From the NCBI GenBank assembly GCA_023382595.1, contig JAHDWB010000002.1:248001-312000 (forward strand): a stretch of DNA of 64,000 nucleotides, given 5' to 3'. The position numbers and the translations under genes were made by a program. The notes beneath the pieces are model-generated. The model saw only the letters and a list, made by a program, of their open reading frames with translations, searched no databases and was not told where the DNA came from. This document shows positions 33,723 through 41,820 of the stretch, one piece after another. The first letter of the stretch is position 1. Every line of letters starts with the position of its first letter. The DNA is from Anaerolineales bacterium. GTDB lineage: Bacteria > Chloroflexota > Anaerolineae > Anaerolineales > Villigracilaceae.

Positions 33723-35327
33723 TCAGTCATCCCCGGCGGGAGAAGCGATGGACTCGGGCGGTTCGTTCAGTTTGCCCCATCCCAGCGCATTCTTCATATT
33801 CACAGGCTTGCCATACACATCCTTCAGGATCTTCGGCGGGTCGATCTTGCCGGTTGCCAGCGACGCCACAATGAAGGCAATGATCGAAATGATGAAGGCG
33901 GGTGTGGAGGCGATGTACACTGCGTCCCACAGCGAGCAATACAGGTCGCCTTCGCAGATGACGAAGGTTTGCTGGTAGTAATAGACTGAGAGCAAGCCCC
34001 ACGAGATAGAACCTGAGAAGAACGAAGTGAGCGCGCCGATGTGGTTGGCTTTCTTCCAATACATGCCAATGACATACGGCGCGACCATGCCGACGAGGAT
34101 GCAGGTGTTCGCCAACACTGCCAGCTCGTAAATGGTCTCTGCCCACAGCGCGATGGCAAGGCTGAAGATGCCGCTGATCGCAAGCGCAAGGCGGGTCAGA
34201 AACAACTGCGTCTTGTCAGAAAGATCGGGCTTGAAGACCTTGACGATGTTCTCAGTGAACATCGTTGCGCCTGCCAGCATAGAACTATCCGACGTGCTCA
34301 TCAATGCAGAAGCAAGCGCCGCCACGAAAAGCGCCGTCAATACAGGCGGAAGGTATTTCATCGCCATCGTGATAATAATGAACTGGGTTTCATCCGATGG
34401 AATATCGGGACCAATGGCTGAATATGCCGCCATGCCGATGAACGGAGAAAGCACGCCAAAGGTGATATACAGGAAAGCGGCAATGTAAGTAGCCTTGACC
34501 GCCACATTCTCGTTCTTCGCCGCGCATGTGCGCTGGAGATAATCCTGCGCGGGGATGGAACCAAGACCGATCGCCATCCATGCCGCGGCGTAGTAGAACC
34601 AGCCCAATGTACCGCTGTAACCGAGATAGCCTTCCGCTTCGGTCGGCGCCATGGCGAAGGGATAATCGGTATATTGCGCCCCTGCCATGCCGAGGAAGGC
34701 GTCAAAGCCTCCCACCGCCCACAAAATGCCGATGAATATGATGAGCAAACCAATGATGGTCAGGAACATCTGCATGAAGTCGAGCGCGGTGTCCGCCCAC
34801 AGACCGCCCGCCATGGTGTAGATCGTCACCACACCCGCCACCAACACCATTCCCACTGACAGGTCCCAGCCGAGCAGGGCTTGCAGGATCGCACCGCCCG
34901 CCACGATCTGCGCCGCCGTCCAGCCGAAATAGCCGATGATCTGCGCCACCGAACCCACCACCGACATGGCAGTGCCATAGCGCTGCTGGAAGAAATCCAT
35001 GATGGTGACGTATTGCGCACGGCGCGCCAGACGCACAATAAGGAATGCCGAAAGCACCAGGCATAAGGTCGCGCCAAACGGGTCGAAGATCACGCCCTGC
35101 AGACCGTATTTATATGCCTCCGAACTGGAGCCCATCAAGGTCTCAGCGGCAAACCAGGTCGCCATGATCGAAGGCGCCGCCATCCACAACGGCAGGCGGC
35201 GTCCAGCCAGCACATAATCCGTGGTCGTCTCCACCCGTTTTGATGCCCAATATCCAACCCCCAAACGAATGACCAGGATCACAACGATCCCCCCAATGAT
35301 CAAACTTGAATACTCGTAACCATCCAT
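33723..35327 (-). CDS. Sodium:solute symporter (SSS family), module A
   Basis: A 534-residue inner-membrane protein with about 13 hydrophobic segments. SSS motifs: DYVLAGRRLPLW after the first membrane segment, TWFAAETLMGSS, and SALMSTSDSSMLAGA in segment 8, which holds the Na+-site Ser/Thr residues. Family members take up sugars, amino acids, polyamines or carboxylates with Na+. The genomic setting with an aminotransferase and AORs suggests an amino acid or amine. GGAGG lies before the ATG. It follows the saccharopine-dehydrogenase-like gene after a terminator. Confidence 0.9.
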   Translation of the reverse strand: MDGYEYSSLIIGGIVVILVIRLGVGYWASKRVETTTDYVLAGRRLPLWMAAPSIMATWFAAETLMGSSSEAYKYGLQGVIFDPFGATLCLVLSAFLIVRLARRAQYVTIMDFFQQRYGTAMSVVGSVAQIIGYFGWTAAQIVAGGAILQALLGWDLSVGMVLVAGVVTIYTMAGGLWADTALDFMQMFLTIIGLLIIFIGILWAVGGFDAFLGMAGAQYTDYPFAMAPTEAEGYLGYSGTLGWFYYAAAWMAIGLGSIPAQDYLQRTCAAKNENVAVKATYIAAFLYITFGVLSPFIGMAAYSAIGPDIPSDETQFIIITMAMKYLPPVLTALFVAALASALMSTSDSSMLAGATMFTENIVKVFKPDLSDKTQLFLTRLALAISGIFSLAIALWAETIYELAVLANTCILVGMVAPYVIGMYWKKANHIGALTSFFSGSISWGLLSVYYYQQTFVICEGDLYCSLWDAVYIASTPAFIISIIAFIVASLATGKIDPPKILKDVYGKPVNMKNALGWGKLNEPPESIASPAGDD

Positions 35328-35344
35328 GCCATCCTCCGATGTAA

Positions 35345-35380
35345 AAAATTAGCGGACAATCGTGATTTCGATTGTCCGCT
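35345..35380 (-). terminator. Intrinsic terminator between dehydrogenase and symporter genes
   Basis: AGCGGACAATCG (35351-35362), six-base loop, CGATTGTCCGCT (35369-35380), followed on the minus strand by AATTTTTT. It should stop or attenuate the transcript of the saccharopine-dehydrogenase-like gene before the symporter. Confidence 0.85.
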
Positions 35381-35388
35381 TTGGTTTG

Positions 35389-36594
35389 TTATTTGGTCAT
35401 TTCCTTCATTCCGTAAGGAAAGCCGTAATCTGCCATTTTTTCCATAAATGGGTCAGGCGGGAAAGCTTCGGGTCCGAGCACGCCCGCTCCCTTCCAAACC
35501 CCGTGCTTGAGCAGGTCCATTGCGATGACCGCAGAGAAGGCGGTCTGCGCGACGACTGCCTGACAGCCCCAAGTCTTCATGCATTCCTCGTTATCCGCCA
35601 CCTGATACAGATAGACTGCCCGCTTCTTTCCATCCTTTGTGCCTGTTACATACGTCCCCGCACAGGTCTTGCCCTTCATCTTGTCCCCCAAATGGGCAGG
35701 GTCGGGCAGACAGGCGGCGACCACGTCACGCGGCGCGACCTGCACACCCTTGACGTTGATCTTCTCCTTATTGTCCAAGCCGAGCATGTGCAAGGTCTTC
35801 AGGACGTTGATGAATTCATCACCCAATCCGTACTTGAATGTCACGCGTTTCGCCTTGACCCAGCGTGGCACGAGCAGAACTTCCTCGTGCTCCACATTGA
35901 CGACCTCGACGGGTCCAATCTCGGGGAAGTCAAATACCTCGGGTTCAGAGAACGGCGGAGTCGTATGCCAGTCTCCATCCTGCCAGATAATAGGCGGATT
36001 CAGGCATTCCTCAATGGTCGTCCAAATGGAAAAATTGGGTGCGAAGTCATAGCCTTCGATGGTGATATTCGCGCCATCACGGATACCGACCTCCTCGATC
36101 TCATCGAAGAGATGATCCGCCGCATAGCGGGCAAAGACATCCGCCATGCCGGGTTCCACGCCAATGCCGACAAGCGCGAGCAAGCCTTTCTTTTCCCAAT
36201 CTTTGGCTTTGTCAAACTGATAGTCGCCCAGTTTCACACCGGGCTTGTTGAACGGTTCCGTCGGGTGCGGCTTGGACAGGGTCATCGCCATGTCCATATA
36301 GGTCACACCGACGTTATAGGCGGCATCGAAGATCTGCTCGTTGAAGATCGGGTCGACCGAATTCATGATCAGGTCAACCTGATATTTCTTTGCCAGTTCT
36401 TCAATGCTCTGCTGGTTGCCCGCGTCGATGAACTCGACGGGAAAGCGTTTATCATCCCCAAGTTTTTTCTGCACTTCTTCGGCGCGTTTGACGTTGTAAT
36501 CTGCCAACACCATCAACTCCATCCACGCCCGCGGCTTGGCAATGGCGGCAATGGCTTCACCCACTCCGCCCACTCCTACTAGCAATACTCTCAT
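35389..36594 (-). CDS. Saccharopine dehydrogenase / lysine 6-dehydrogenase-like protein
   Basis: A 401-residue NAD(P)-dependent oxidoreductase. The Rossmann motif is VGVGGVGEAIA at the N-terminus. The middle and C-terminal parts (GVEPGMADVFARYAADH, FDFPEIGPVEVVNVEHEEV, QVAPRDVVAACL) resemble the saccharopine dehydrogenase superfamily, including lysine 6-dehydrogenases that make 2-aminoadipate semialdehyde, and carboxynorspermidine synthases. Which of these reactions it catalyses is open. It lies directly downstream of an Lrp-type regulator. An aldehyde product would fit the AOR genes in the same module. Confidence 0.75.
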   Translation of the reverse strand: MRVLLVGVGGVGEAIAAIAKPRAWMELMVLADYNVKRAEEVQKKLGDDKRFPVEFIDAGNQQSIEELAKKYQVDLIMNSVDPIFNEQIFDAAYNVGVTYMDMAMTLSKPHPTEPFNKPGVKLGDYQFDKAKDWEKKGLLALVGIGVEPGMADVFARYAADHLFDEIEEVGIRDGANITIEGYDFAPNFSIWTTIEECLNPPIIWQDGDWHTTPPFSEPEVFDFPEIGPVEVVNVEHEEVLLVPRWVKAKRVTFKYGLGDEFINVLKTLHMLGLDNKEKINVKGVQVAPRDVVAACLPDPAHLGDKMKGKTCAGTYVTGTKDGKKRAVYLYQVADNEECMKTWGCQAVVAQTAFSAVIAMDLLKHGVWKGAGVLGPEAFPPDPFMEKMADYGFPYGMKEMTK

Positions 36595-36730
36595 GACCTT
36601 TCCAGTCTCCGTTGGTTTTATAACCCGCGTATGGCGAGTTAGAATACAAAACAGTTTGCAATGAAACGCTCAAGGGAGAGCGTATGAAATGGTCAGAATC
36701 AGATAACAGCCGGGGTGGAGGCGTTCGTTT

Positions 36731-37195
36731 CTAAAAGTAGATCTCTTTGGTAATTTTCAGATACATGAAGGATTCCGTCTCCCGGACTCCATCCACTTTG
36801 GCGAGTTTTTCGGTCATAAAGGCAAGCAGGTCTTCGTGGTCGCGGCAGAAAACTTCCACCATGATGTCATATCTGCCGCTGACGACGACGATATACACGA
36901 CTTCGTCAAATTTAATGAGTTTGTTCGCCACATCGAGCATTTTTCGCCCGTCGGTGCGGACGCCGATCATTGCCATGGTGCGTTTGCCCATCATGAGCGG
37001 ATTGGTGACGGCGACGACCTTGAGATAACCGAGTTTGACGAGGCGGTTGTAGCGCTGGCGGATCATGCCGGGTGAAACGTTGAGCTTTTCAGCAATCTGG
37101 GCAAATGCCTCCCTGCCGTCCAATCGCATGGCTTCGATGATATATTTGTCTATCTTGTCAAGCCGGGCGGAACCAGTATCAGTTACGGCTTCCAT
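36731..37195 (-). CDS. Lrp/AsnC-family transcriptional regulator (module A)
   Basis: A 154-residue regulator. Winged helix at about 12-60 (LDKIDKYIIEAMRLDGREAFAQIAEKLNVS), then the RAM ligand-binding domain (KMLDVANKLIKFDEVVYIVVVSGRYDIMVEVF). Lrp proteins sense amino acids or related metabolites and often control adjacent transport and catabolic genes. It is the first gene of module A. A perfect dyad overlaps its own -35 box, suggesting autoregulation. Confidence 0.92.
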   Translation of the reverse strand: MEAVTDTGSARLDKIDKYIIEAMRLDGREAFAQIAEKLNVSPGMIRQRYNRLVKLGYLKVVAVTNPLMMGKRTMAMIGVRTDGRKMLDVANKLIKFDEVVYIVVVSGRYDIMVEVFCRDHEDLLAFMTEKLAKVDGVRETESFMYLKITKEIYF

Positions 37196-37202
37196 ATTTT
37201 AT

Positions 37203-37245
37203 ATGTTATTCCTTTTTTTTATAATTGTCAACATTATTATGACAA
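37203..37245 (-). promoter_or_regulatory. Promoter and palindromic operator of the Lrp regulator
   Basis: On the minus strand TTGACA (37231-37226), 17-base spacer and TAACAT (37208-37203) place the transcript start next to ATG 37195, so it may be leaderless. A perfect dyad TTGTCA-N9-TGACAA (37225-37245) overlaps the -35 box and is a likely binding site for the regulator. Confidence 0.6.
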
Positions 37246-37300
37246 AAAATTACAATTTGAACCATTTTTATGCTTATTCTGAATAAACGTTGTCCGGCAT

Positions 37301-37335
37301 GAAAAGCGGCAACCGCTCTTATCACGGTTGCCGCT
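37301..37335 (-). terminator. Terminator of the polyamine transporter operon
   Basis: AGCGGCAACCG (37305-37315), nine-base loop, CGGTTGCCGCT (37325-37335); the minus strand continues with TTTTC. It closes module B and insulates the Lrp gene of module A. Confidence 0.85.
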
Positions 37336-37349
37336 CTCTTGCCAATCAG

Positions 37350-38483
37350 TTAGCTGCCAACGGATGCCTTGAACTCGGTCCAGATCCGGTCGTACAACTG
37401 AAGCGCATCGCCAACATCTTCGATCCATTGGAGGCGGGCTTCCACTTCAGGAGGCGGATAGATGCCTTCATCGGCAAGGATCTCAGGATCGATGAACTCC
37501 TTCGCCGCAGCATTTGGCGTACCGTATCCAACCCATTCAGCATTCTGTGCCGCAACTTCAGGGAAGTGCAGGTAGTTCATGAATACCATCGCGGTGTAGG
37601 CATTGGGCGCGCCGACGGGAATCGCCAGGTTGTCCTGCCAAACTACACAGCCTTCCTGCGGAATGACATAGACGATGCCCTCGCGTCCGCCGCTATCGGG
37701 CAGACCGGCGAGGATCGCGTCACCCGTCCAGATATGACCGAACACCGTCTCGCCGGAAATGATCAGGTCGTCATTGGTCTGGCTGTCGTAGGCTTTCACA
37801 CAATTGGATTGCTCAATGAGCAGGTTCTTAGCCGCTTCAAGTTCGGCGGGATCGGTGGAGTTGAGCGAATAGCCCAGGTACATGAGTGCCGCCCCAAGCG
37901 TCTCACGCTGGTCGTCCAGCATGCTGATCTGTCCACAATAGGGGGAATTCGGATCGAACAACATGCTCCATGATTCTTCGTAATCGGGTACGGCATTTGT
38001 GTCCACAGCAAAGCCGGAAGTGCCCCAGAAATAGGGGACGGTATATTTTTGTTCGGGGTCGAAGTATTGGTTGACATTCAAATCATCCATGAGGGCGATG
38101 TTGGTGACGACATCGAAGTCAATTTCCATCAACATGCCTTCGTCGATCATGATCTGCACCATGTAGTCGGAGGGGATGATAAGGTCATAGTCGGCGCCGC
38201 CAGCTTGCAGCGTGGCAAGAAGCGTTTCGTTCGAGTCGAAATTGGTTTCGACAACTTCCACGCCGCATTCTTCCATGAACTGATCTTTGATCTCGGGGTC
38301 AATGTACTCGACCCAGGTGTAGAGGAAGATCCTGTCCGCAAGCCTGGACATATCCCCACACCGTTCCGAAACCTCTCCGACAGTATCGCCTGTGGACGTG
38401 GACGGTTCAGCAGCGGGGGCAGGTTGGCAAGCCGCCAAGACCAGCGCGGCAAGCATCAGGATATAAATCAGCGTTTTTTTCAT
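37350..38483 (-). CDS. potD: Polyamine (spermidine/putrescine) ABC transporter, substrate-binding lipoprotein
   Basis: A 377-residue lipoprotein. Signal peptide with lipobox LAAC (Cys19), then a Pro/Ala-rich linker. The mature part follows PotD/PotF: LYTWVEYIDPEIKDQFMEECGVEV, DLIIPSDYMVQIMIDEGML and WNDNLAIPVGAPN-like WQDNLAIPVGAPNAYTAM. Whether putrescine or spermidine is preferred is not clear. ATG 38483 is preferred over GTG 38492 because GGAG is eight bases upstream. Last gene of the patA-potABCD unit, with a small hairpin in the 97-base gap before it. Confidence 0.92.
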   Translation of the reverse strand: MKKTLIYILMLAALVLAACQPAPAAEPSTSTGDTVGEVSERCGDMSRLADRIFLYTWVEYIDPEIKDQFMEECGVEVVETNFDSNETLLATLQAGGADYDLIIPSDYMVQIMIDEGMLMEIDFDVVTNIALMDDLNVNQYFDPEQKYTVPYFWGTSGFAVDTNAVPDYEESWSMLFDPNSPYCGQISMLDDQRETLGAALMYLGYSLNSTDPAELEAAKNLLIEQSNCVKAYDSQTNDDLIISGETVFGHIWTGDAILAGLPDSGGREGIVYVIPQEGCVVWQDNLAIPVGAPNAYTAMVFMNYLHFPEVAAQNAEWVGYGTPNAAAKEFIDPEILADEGIYPPPEVEARLQWIEDVGDALQLYDRIWTEFKASVGS

Positions 38484-38520
38484 TTTTCTCACTCCTTTTA
38501 GCTTTGAATCATCGTCTTAA

Positions 38521-38540
38521 GTCATTCGGGAATGAATGAC
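38521..38540 (-). promoter_or_regulatory. Small hairpin upstream of potD
   Basis: GTCATTC / GAATGAC with a six-base loop in the potC-potD spacer. It may stabilise the potD end of the mRNA after processing. No T-run follows, so it is not a terminator. Confidence 0.4.
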
Positions 38541-38580
38541 GGTCAAGCAAACCAAATCATCGTCAACCGCCTCACCTCCT

Positions 38581-39708
38581 TTATCTTGATAACAGCAGAA
38601 ACGCGGAAATGTACGCCGCGAACATCACAACAAGAACAGCGATCCACGCAAGGATTCTTCCCGATGTGTTCGTTTCGATTAATTCTTCGCGATATCCCGA
38701 CAAGGACATCCAAGCCCAGTATAAACCTGTCAGGAGCAGGAGGGAAACCAACAGGGAACCGACAGCAAAGCCGCCGGGGGCAAATACATCAAACAGGCTG
38801 GTCAAGCCGTACAATCCAAGCCCAAGCCCGGCGCCGAACGCCATGGCGCGCGTGTAGACCGCTCCCCCGTTTTGAGCGGTAAGCGAAAGCCCGACCAATC
38901 CAATGGAGCCTACCAAAAGCGCAGTGGACAGTGCGTTGATCTCCGGCGTCACACCGCGGCGCACCAGCGAGTAAATATACAACGGCATGGTTTGGTCCTG
39001 AATACCCTTGGTGAAAACAGTGATCAGGTAATCATCCAAGGACAGTGTGAACGCCATCAACGCGCCGCCGATGATACCGGGCATGAGCAGGGGCAGCGTC
39101 ACACGCTGGAAGGTCTGCCATTCGTTTGCGCCAAGATCCGCGGCGGCCTCTTCGAGCGTGCGGTCAAAATCCGCCAGGCGGGCACGCACGATCACATATA
39201 CAAATGGAATGTCGAAGGCGATATGCGAGATGGTAATGGTATGCAAACCCGTTGTGGCGCGGATCCCGAACAAATTCTGAAGGAACGGGAATAACGCCTG
39301 ATTGAAGAACAGCAGCAAGGCGATACCCATCACGATCTCAGGGATGACTATGGGTAGATACAGGTTGGCATCGAAAACCGTGCGCAATTTGAAGCGATAA
39401 CGCTCCATCGCCATGGCGGTCAATGTGCCAATGATGGTCGCGACTATGGTGGTGATCAACCCCACCAGCAGGCTGTTGCGTGCCGCCGCCAGCAGTTCAT
39501 TGTTCTGCGAAAGCCTTGTGTACCATTCCGTTGAAAAACCGGTGAATACAGCCACAGAACGCGTATCGTTGAACGAGAATATGATCAGGATCAAGACCGG
39601 CAGGTATAGGAACCCAAATACCAGCGCGGCATTCGTTCCCAGAAGCCAACTGCCAATGCGGGCTCCAAGCCGTACTTTCTGGCGGGGATAAACGGGAAAC
39701 GTGCTCAC
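38581..39708 (-). CDS. potC: Polyamine ABC transporter permease (PotC-like) with C-terminal membrane extension
   Basis: A 375-residue inner-membrane protein. Residues 20-280 match PotC, with the EAA loop EEAAADLGANEWQTFQRVTLPLLMPG and the membrane-spanning pattern of the family. About 100 further residues (from about 275) add three or four more hydrophobic segments, which PotC proteins of usual length (about 260-280) lack. The GTG start overlaps the potB stop (GTGA) and has AGGAGGG upstream, showing translational coupling. Confidence 0.9.
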   Translation of the reverse strand: MSTFPVYPRQKVRLGARIGSWLLGTNAALVFGFLYLPVLILIIFSFNDTRSVAVFTGFSTEWYTRLSQNNELLAAARNSLLVGLITTIVATIIGTLTAMAMERYRFKLRTVFDANLYLPIVIPEIVMGIALLLFFNQALFPFLQNLFGIRATTGLHTITISHIAFDIPFVYVIVRARLADFDRTLEEAAADLGANEWQTFQRVTLPLLMPGIIGGALMAFTLSLDDYLITVFTKGIQDQTMPLYIYSLVRRGVTPEINALSTALLVGSIGLVGLSLTAQNGGAVYTRAMAFGAGLGLGLYGLTSLFDVFAPGGFAVGSLLVSLLLLTGLYWAWMSLSGYREELIETNTSGRILAWIAVLVVMFAAYISAFLLLSR

Positions 39709-40616
39709 ATCGCCCTCCTTGTCTCTTCACTGCTGGAACGGAAGTAGAAGATGACCCCGACCAGGACAAGCAGCATCAGCATGAGCGACATCGCCGAGCC
39801 AAAGGGCCAGTTGCGCGCCACACCAAACTGACGGTTGATCAGCGTGCCGATCATCTCGACCTTCCCACCGCCCATAATGTCGGGGGTAATGAAGGCTCCC
39901 ACAACAGGAACAAATACCAGCACGAGAGCGGCGAAGACGCCGGGCAGGGTCATCGGCAGCATCACCCGCCAGAACGCACGTCGCGGCGATGCGCCGAGGT
40001 CCGCGGCGGCTTCCATAAGAGTGTGGTCGAATTTCTCGATCGAGGCGTACATTGGCAGGACGGCGAACGGCAGATAGCCATAGATCAAACCGACCACCAC
40101 CGCAAATTCATTGAACATCAGGTCAAGCGGCTGGCTTATAAGATGCAAGTTCATCAAAAAGGTATTGATCAACCCCTCGGTCGCGAGAACCTGCTTGAGC
40201 GCATATGTGCGGACGAGGAAGTTCGTCCAGAACGGAATGATGACCAAGATCATCAATGCGTCACGCCAGATCGGTTTCTGCCGCGCAATGAAGTAGGAGA
40301 GCGGGTAGCCGAGAATAACGCACCAGAAGGTTACTATCAAGGCAATACGGACGGAATGCCCGAAAATGCCCAGATACAGGAACGGGTTGCATTCGGGTCC
40401 GGCAAACTCCGTTGCGCAGGCATTGAACAGTTGTGTATAGTTATCAAGCGTATATACGGGGGGAATCTTGATGCCGCCCGCCCGTCCGCGCTCGACAAAA
40501 CTGATGAAGAGTACGATCAGGATCGGCAGGTTGAAGAACAGGAATATCCACAGCGCGCCCGGCGAGAGCAAACCAAATAACTGAAAATTCTTTTTGCCAC
40601 GGAAGAATTTGAGCAT
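39705..40616 (-). CDS. potB: Polyamine ABC transporter permease (PotB-like)
   Basis: A 303-residue inner-membrane permease with six predicted segments and the EAA loop MEAAADLGASPRRAFWRVMLPMTLPG. It forms the channel with PotC. GGAGGG precedes the ATG. Sixteen bases separate it from potA and it overlaps potC by four bases. Confidence 0.92.
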   Translation of the reverse strand: MLKFFRGKKNFQLFGLLSPGALWIFLFFNLPILIVLFISFVERGRAGGIKIPPVYTLDNYTQLFNACATEFAGPECNPFLYLGIFGHSVRIALIVTFWCVILGYPLSYFIARQKPIWRDALMILVIIPFWTNFLVRTYALKQVLATEGLINTFLMNLHLISQPLDLMFNEFAVVVGLIYGYLPFAVLPMYASIEKFDHTLMEAAADLGASPRRAFWRVMLPMTLPGVFAALVLVFVPVVGAFITPDIMGGGKVEMIGTLINRQFGVARNWPFGSAMSLMLMLLVLVGVIFYFRSSSEETRRAM

Positions 40617-40631
40617 CTTGATCCCTCCGCG

Positions 40632-41732
40632 CTATTCGGTGAGAAGCCGCGGCGAGGTGGTGGTAAAGGACATGGTCACTTCGTCGCCGGTCTTCGCAAT
40701 GGATTTATGAGCAAGGGTGACATTCTGCTCGCGCACACGCGCCTTGTGCCCGCCGGGGAAGCGCACGCCGTAATGGGTATCCGTGCCAATATAGATGACC
40801 TCTTCGACACGTCCCTTGAGGATATTGCCGTCTTTGGCATCCGAATTCAAGGTGAGTTTTTCGGGTCGCACCGCCACCGACACCTGTTGACCGTTCGTGA
40901 ATTTACGGCTCGATTCAACATGGACAATTCCCGTGCCGGGGAGGTCAACTTCAACAGTCGTCCCGTTCTGTCCCTTGACCACGCCGTCGAGGAAGTTGGT
41001 CTCGCCGATGAAGTCCGCCACGAACTTGTCGGCGGGACGTTCGTAGATCTCCTCCGGGACGCCGATCTGGAGCGCCAGTCCCTTGTTCATGACGGCGATG
41101 CGGTCGCTCATGGTCAACGCCTCTTCCTGATCGTGCGTGACATAGATGAAGGTAATGCCGACTTCGCGCTGGAGAGTCTTCAATTCAAGCTGCATTTCCT
41201 TGCGGAGTTTCAAATCGAGAGCGCCAAGCGGCTCATCGAGAAGCAAAACCTCGGGCTTGTTGACCAGTGCCCGGGCGAGAGCGATGCGCTGCTGCTGTCC
41301 GCCGGATAACTGTTTGGGACGGCGCATCTCCATGCCGGGGAGTCGCACCATTTCCAGCGCTTCCGAAACACGTTTGGAGCGTTCCGCCTTGGATACGCCT
41401 TTCATCTCCAAGCCAAAACCGATATTCTGTTCGACGGTCATGTGTGGAAAGAGGGCGTACTGCTGGAAGACGGTGTTGATGGGGCGCTGAAACGCAGGCA
41501 CCTGACTCATCTCCTTGCCATGGATCAGGATCTTGCCATCCGTGGGAAGTTCAAAACCGGCGATCATGCGCAGGGAAGTCGTCTTGCCGCAACCGGATGG
41601 ACCGAGCAGGGAGAAGAATTCCCCATCCTTGATCTGCATGGTCACGCGGTTGACCGCCGCCAGAATGCCGCCCTCCGGTGTTACGAATTGCTTTAGAACA
41701 TCCTGCATTTCAACTGCAAATTCACTAGCCAT
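40632..41732 (-). CDS. potA: Polyamine ABC transporter ATP-binding protein
   Basis: A 366-residue cytoplasmic ATPase. Walker A GPSGCGKTT, signature LSGGQQQR, Walker B LLLDEPLGALD, switch His in VTHDQEEAL. The C-terminal TOBE regulatory domain (about 280-366) is typical of PotA. ATG 41732 with GGAG/GAGAG upstream is preferred to the longer in-frame start at 41774. It lies 88 bases downstream of the putrescine aminotransferase gene. Confidence 0.93.
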   Translation of the reverse strand: MASEFAVEMQDVLKQFVTPEGGILAAVNRVTMQIKDGEFFSLLGPSGCGKTTSLRMIAGFELPTDGKILIHGKEMSQVPAFQRPINTVFQQYALFPHMTVEQNIGFGLEMKGVSKAERSKRVSEALEMVRLPGMEMRRPKQLSGGQQQRIALARALVNKPEVLLLDEPLGALDLKLRKEMQLELKTLQREVGITFIYVTHDQEEALTMSDRIAVMNKGLALQIGVPEEIYERPADKFVADFIGETNFLDGVVKGQNGTTVEVDLPGTGIVHVESSRKFTNGQQVSVAVRPEKLTLNSDAKDGNILKGRVEEVIYIGTDTHYGVRFPGGHKARVREQNVTLAHKSIAKTGDEVTMSFTTTSPRLLTE

Positions 41733-41820
41733 CTCTCTTCTCCGTCGTGAGATATAAACTTCCGAAGTTCTCACATTCTGTTTGAAATCATAAACTCATG
41801 AAAACTTCGGGAGGCGTGCT

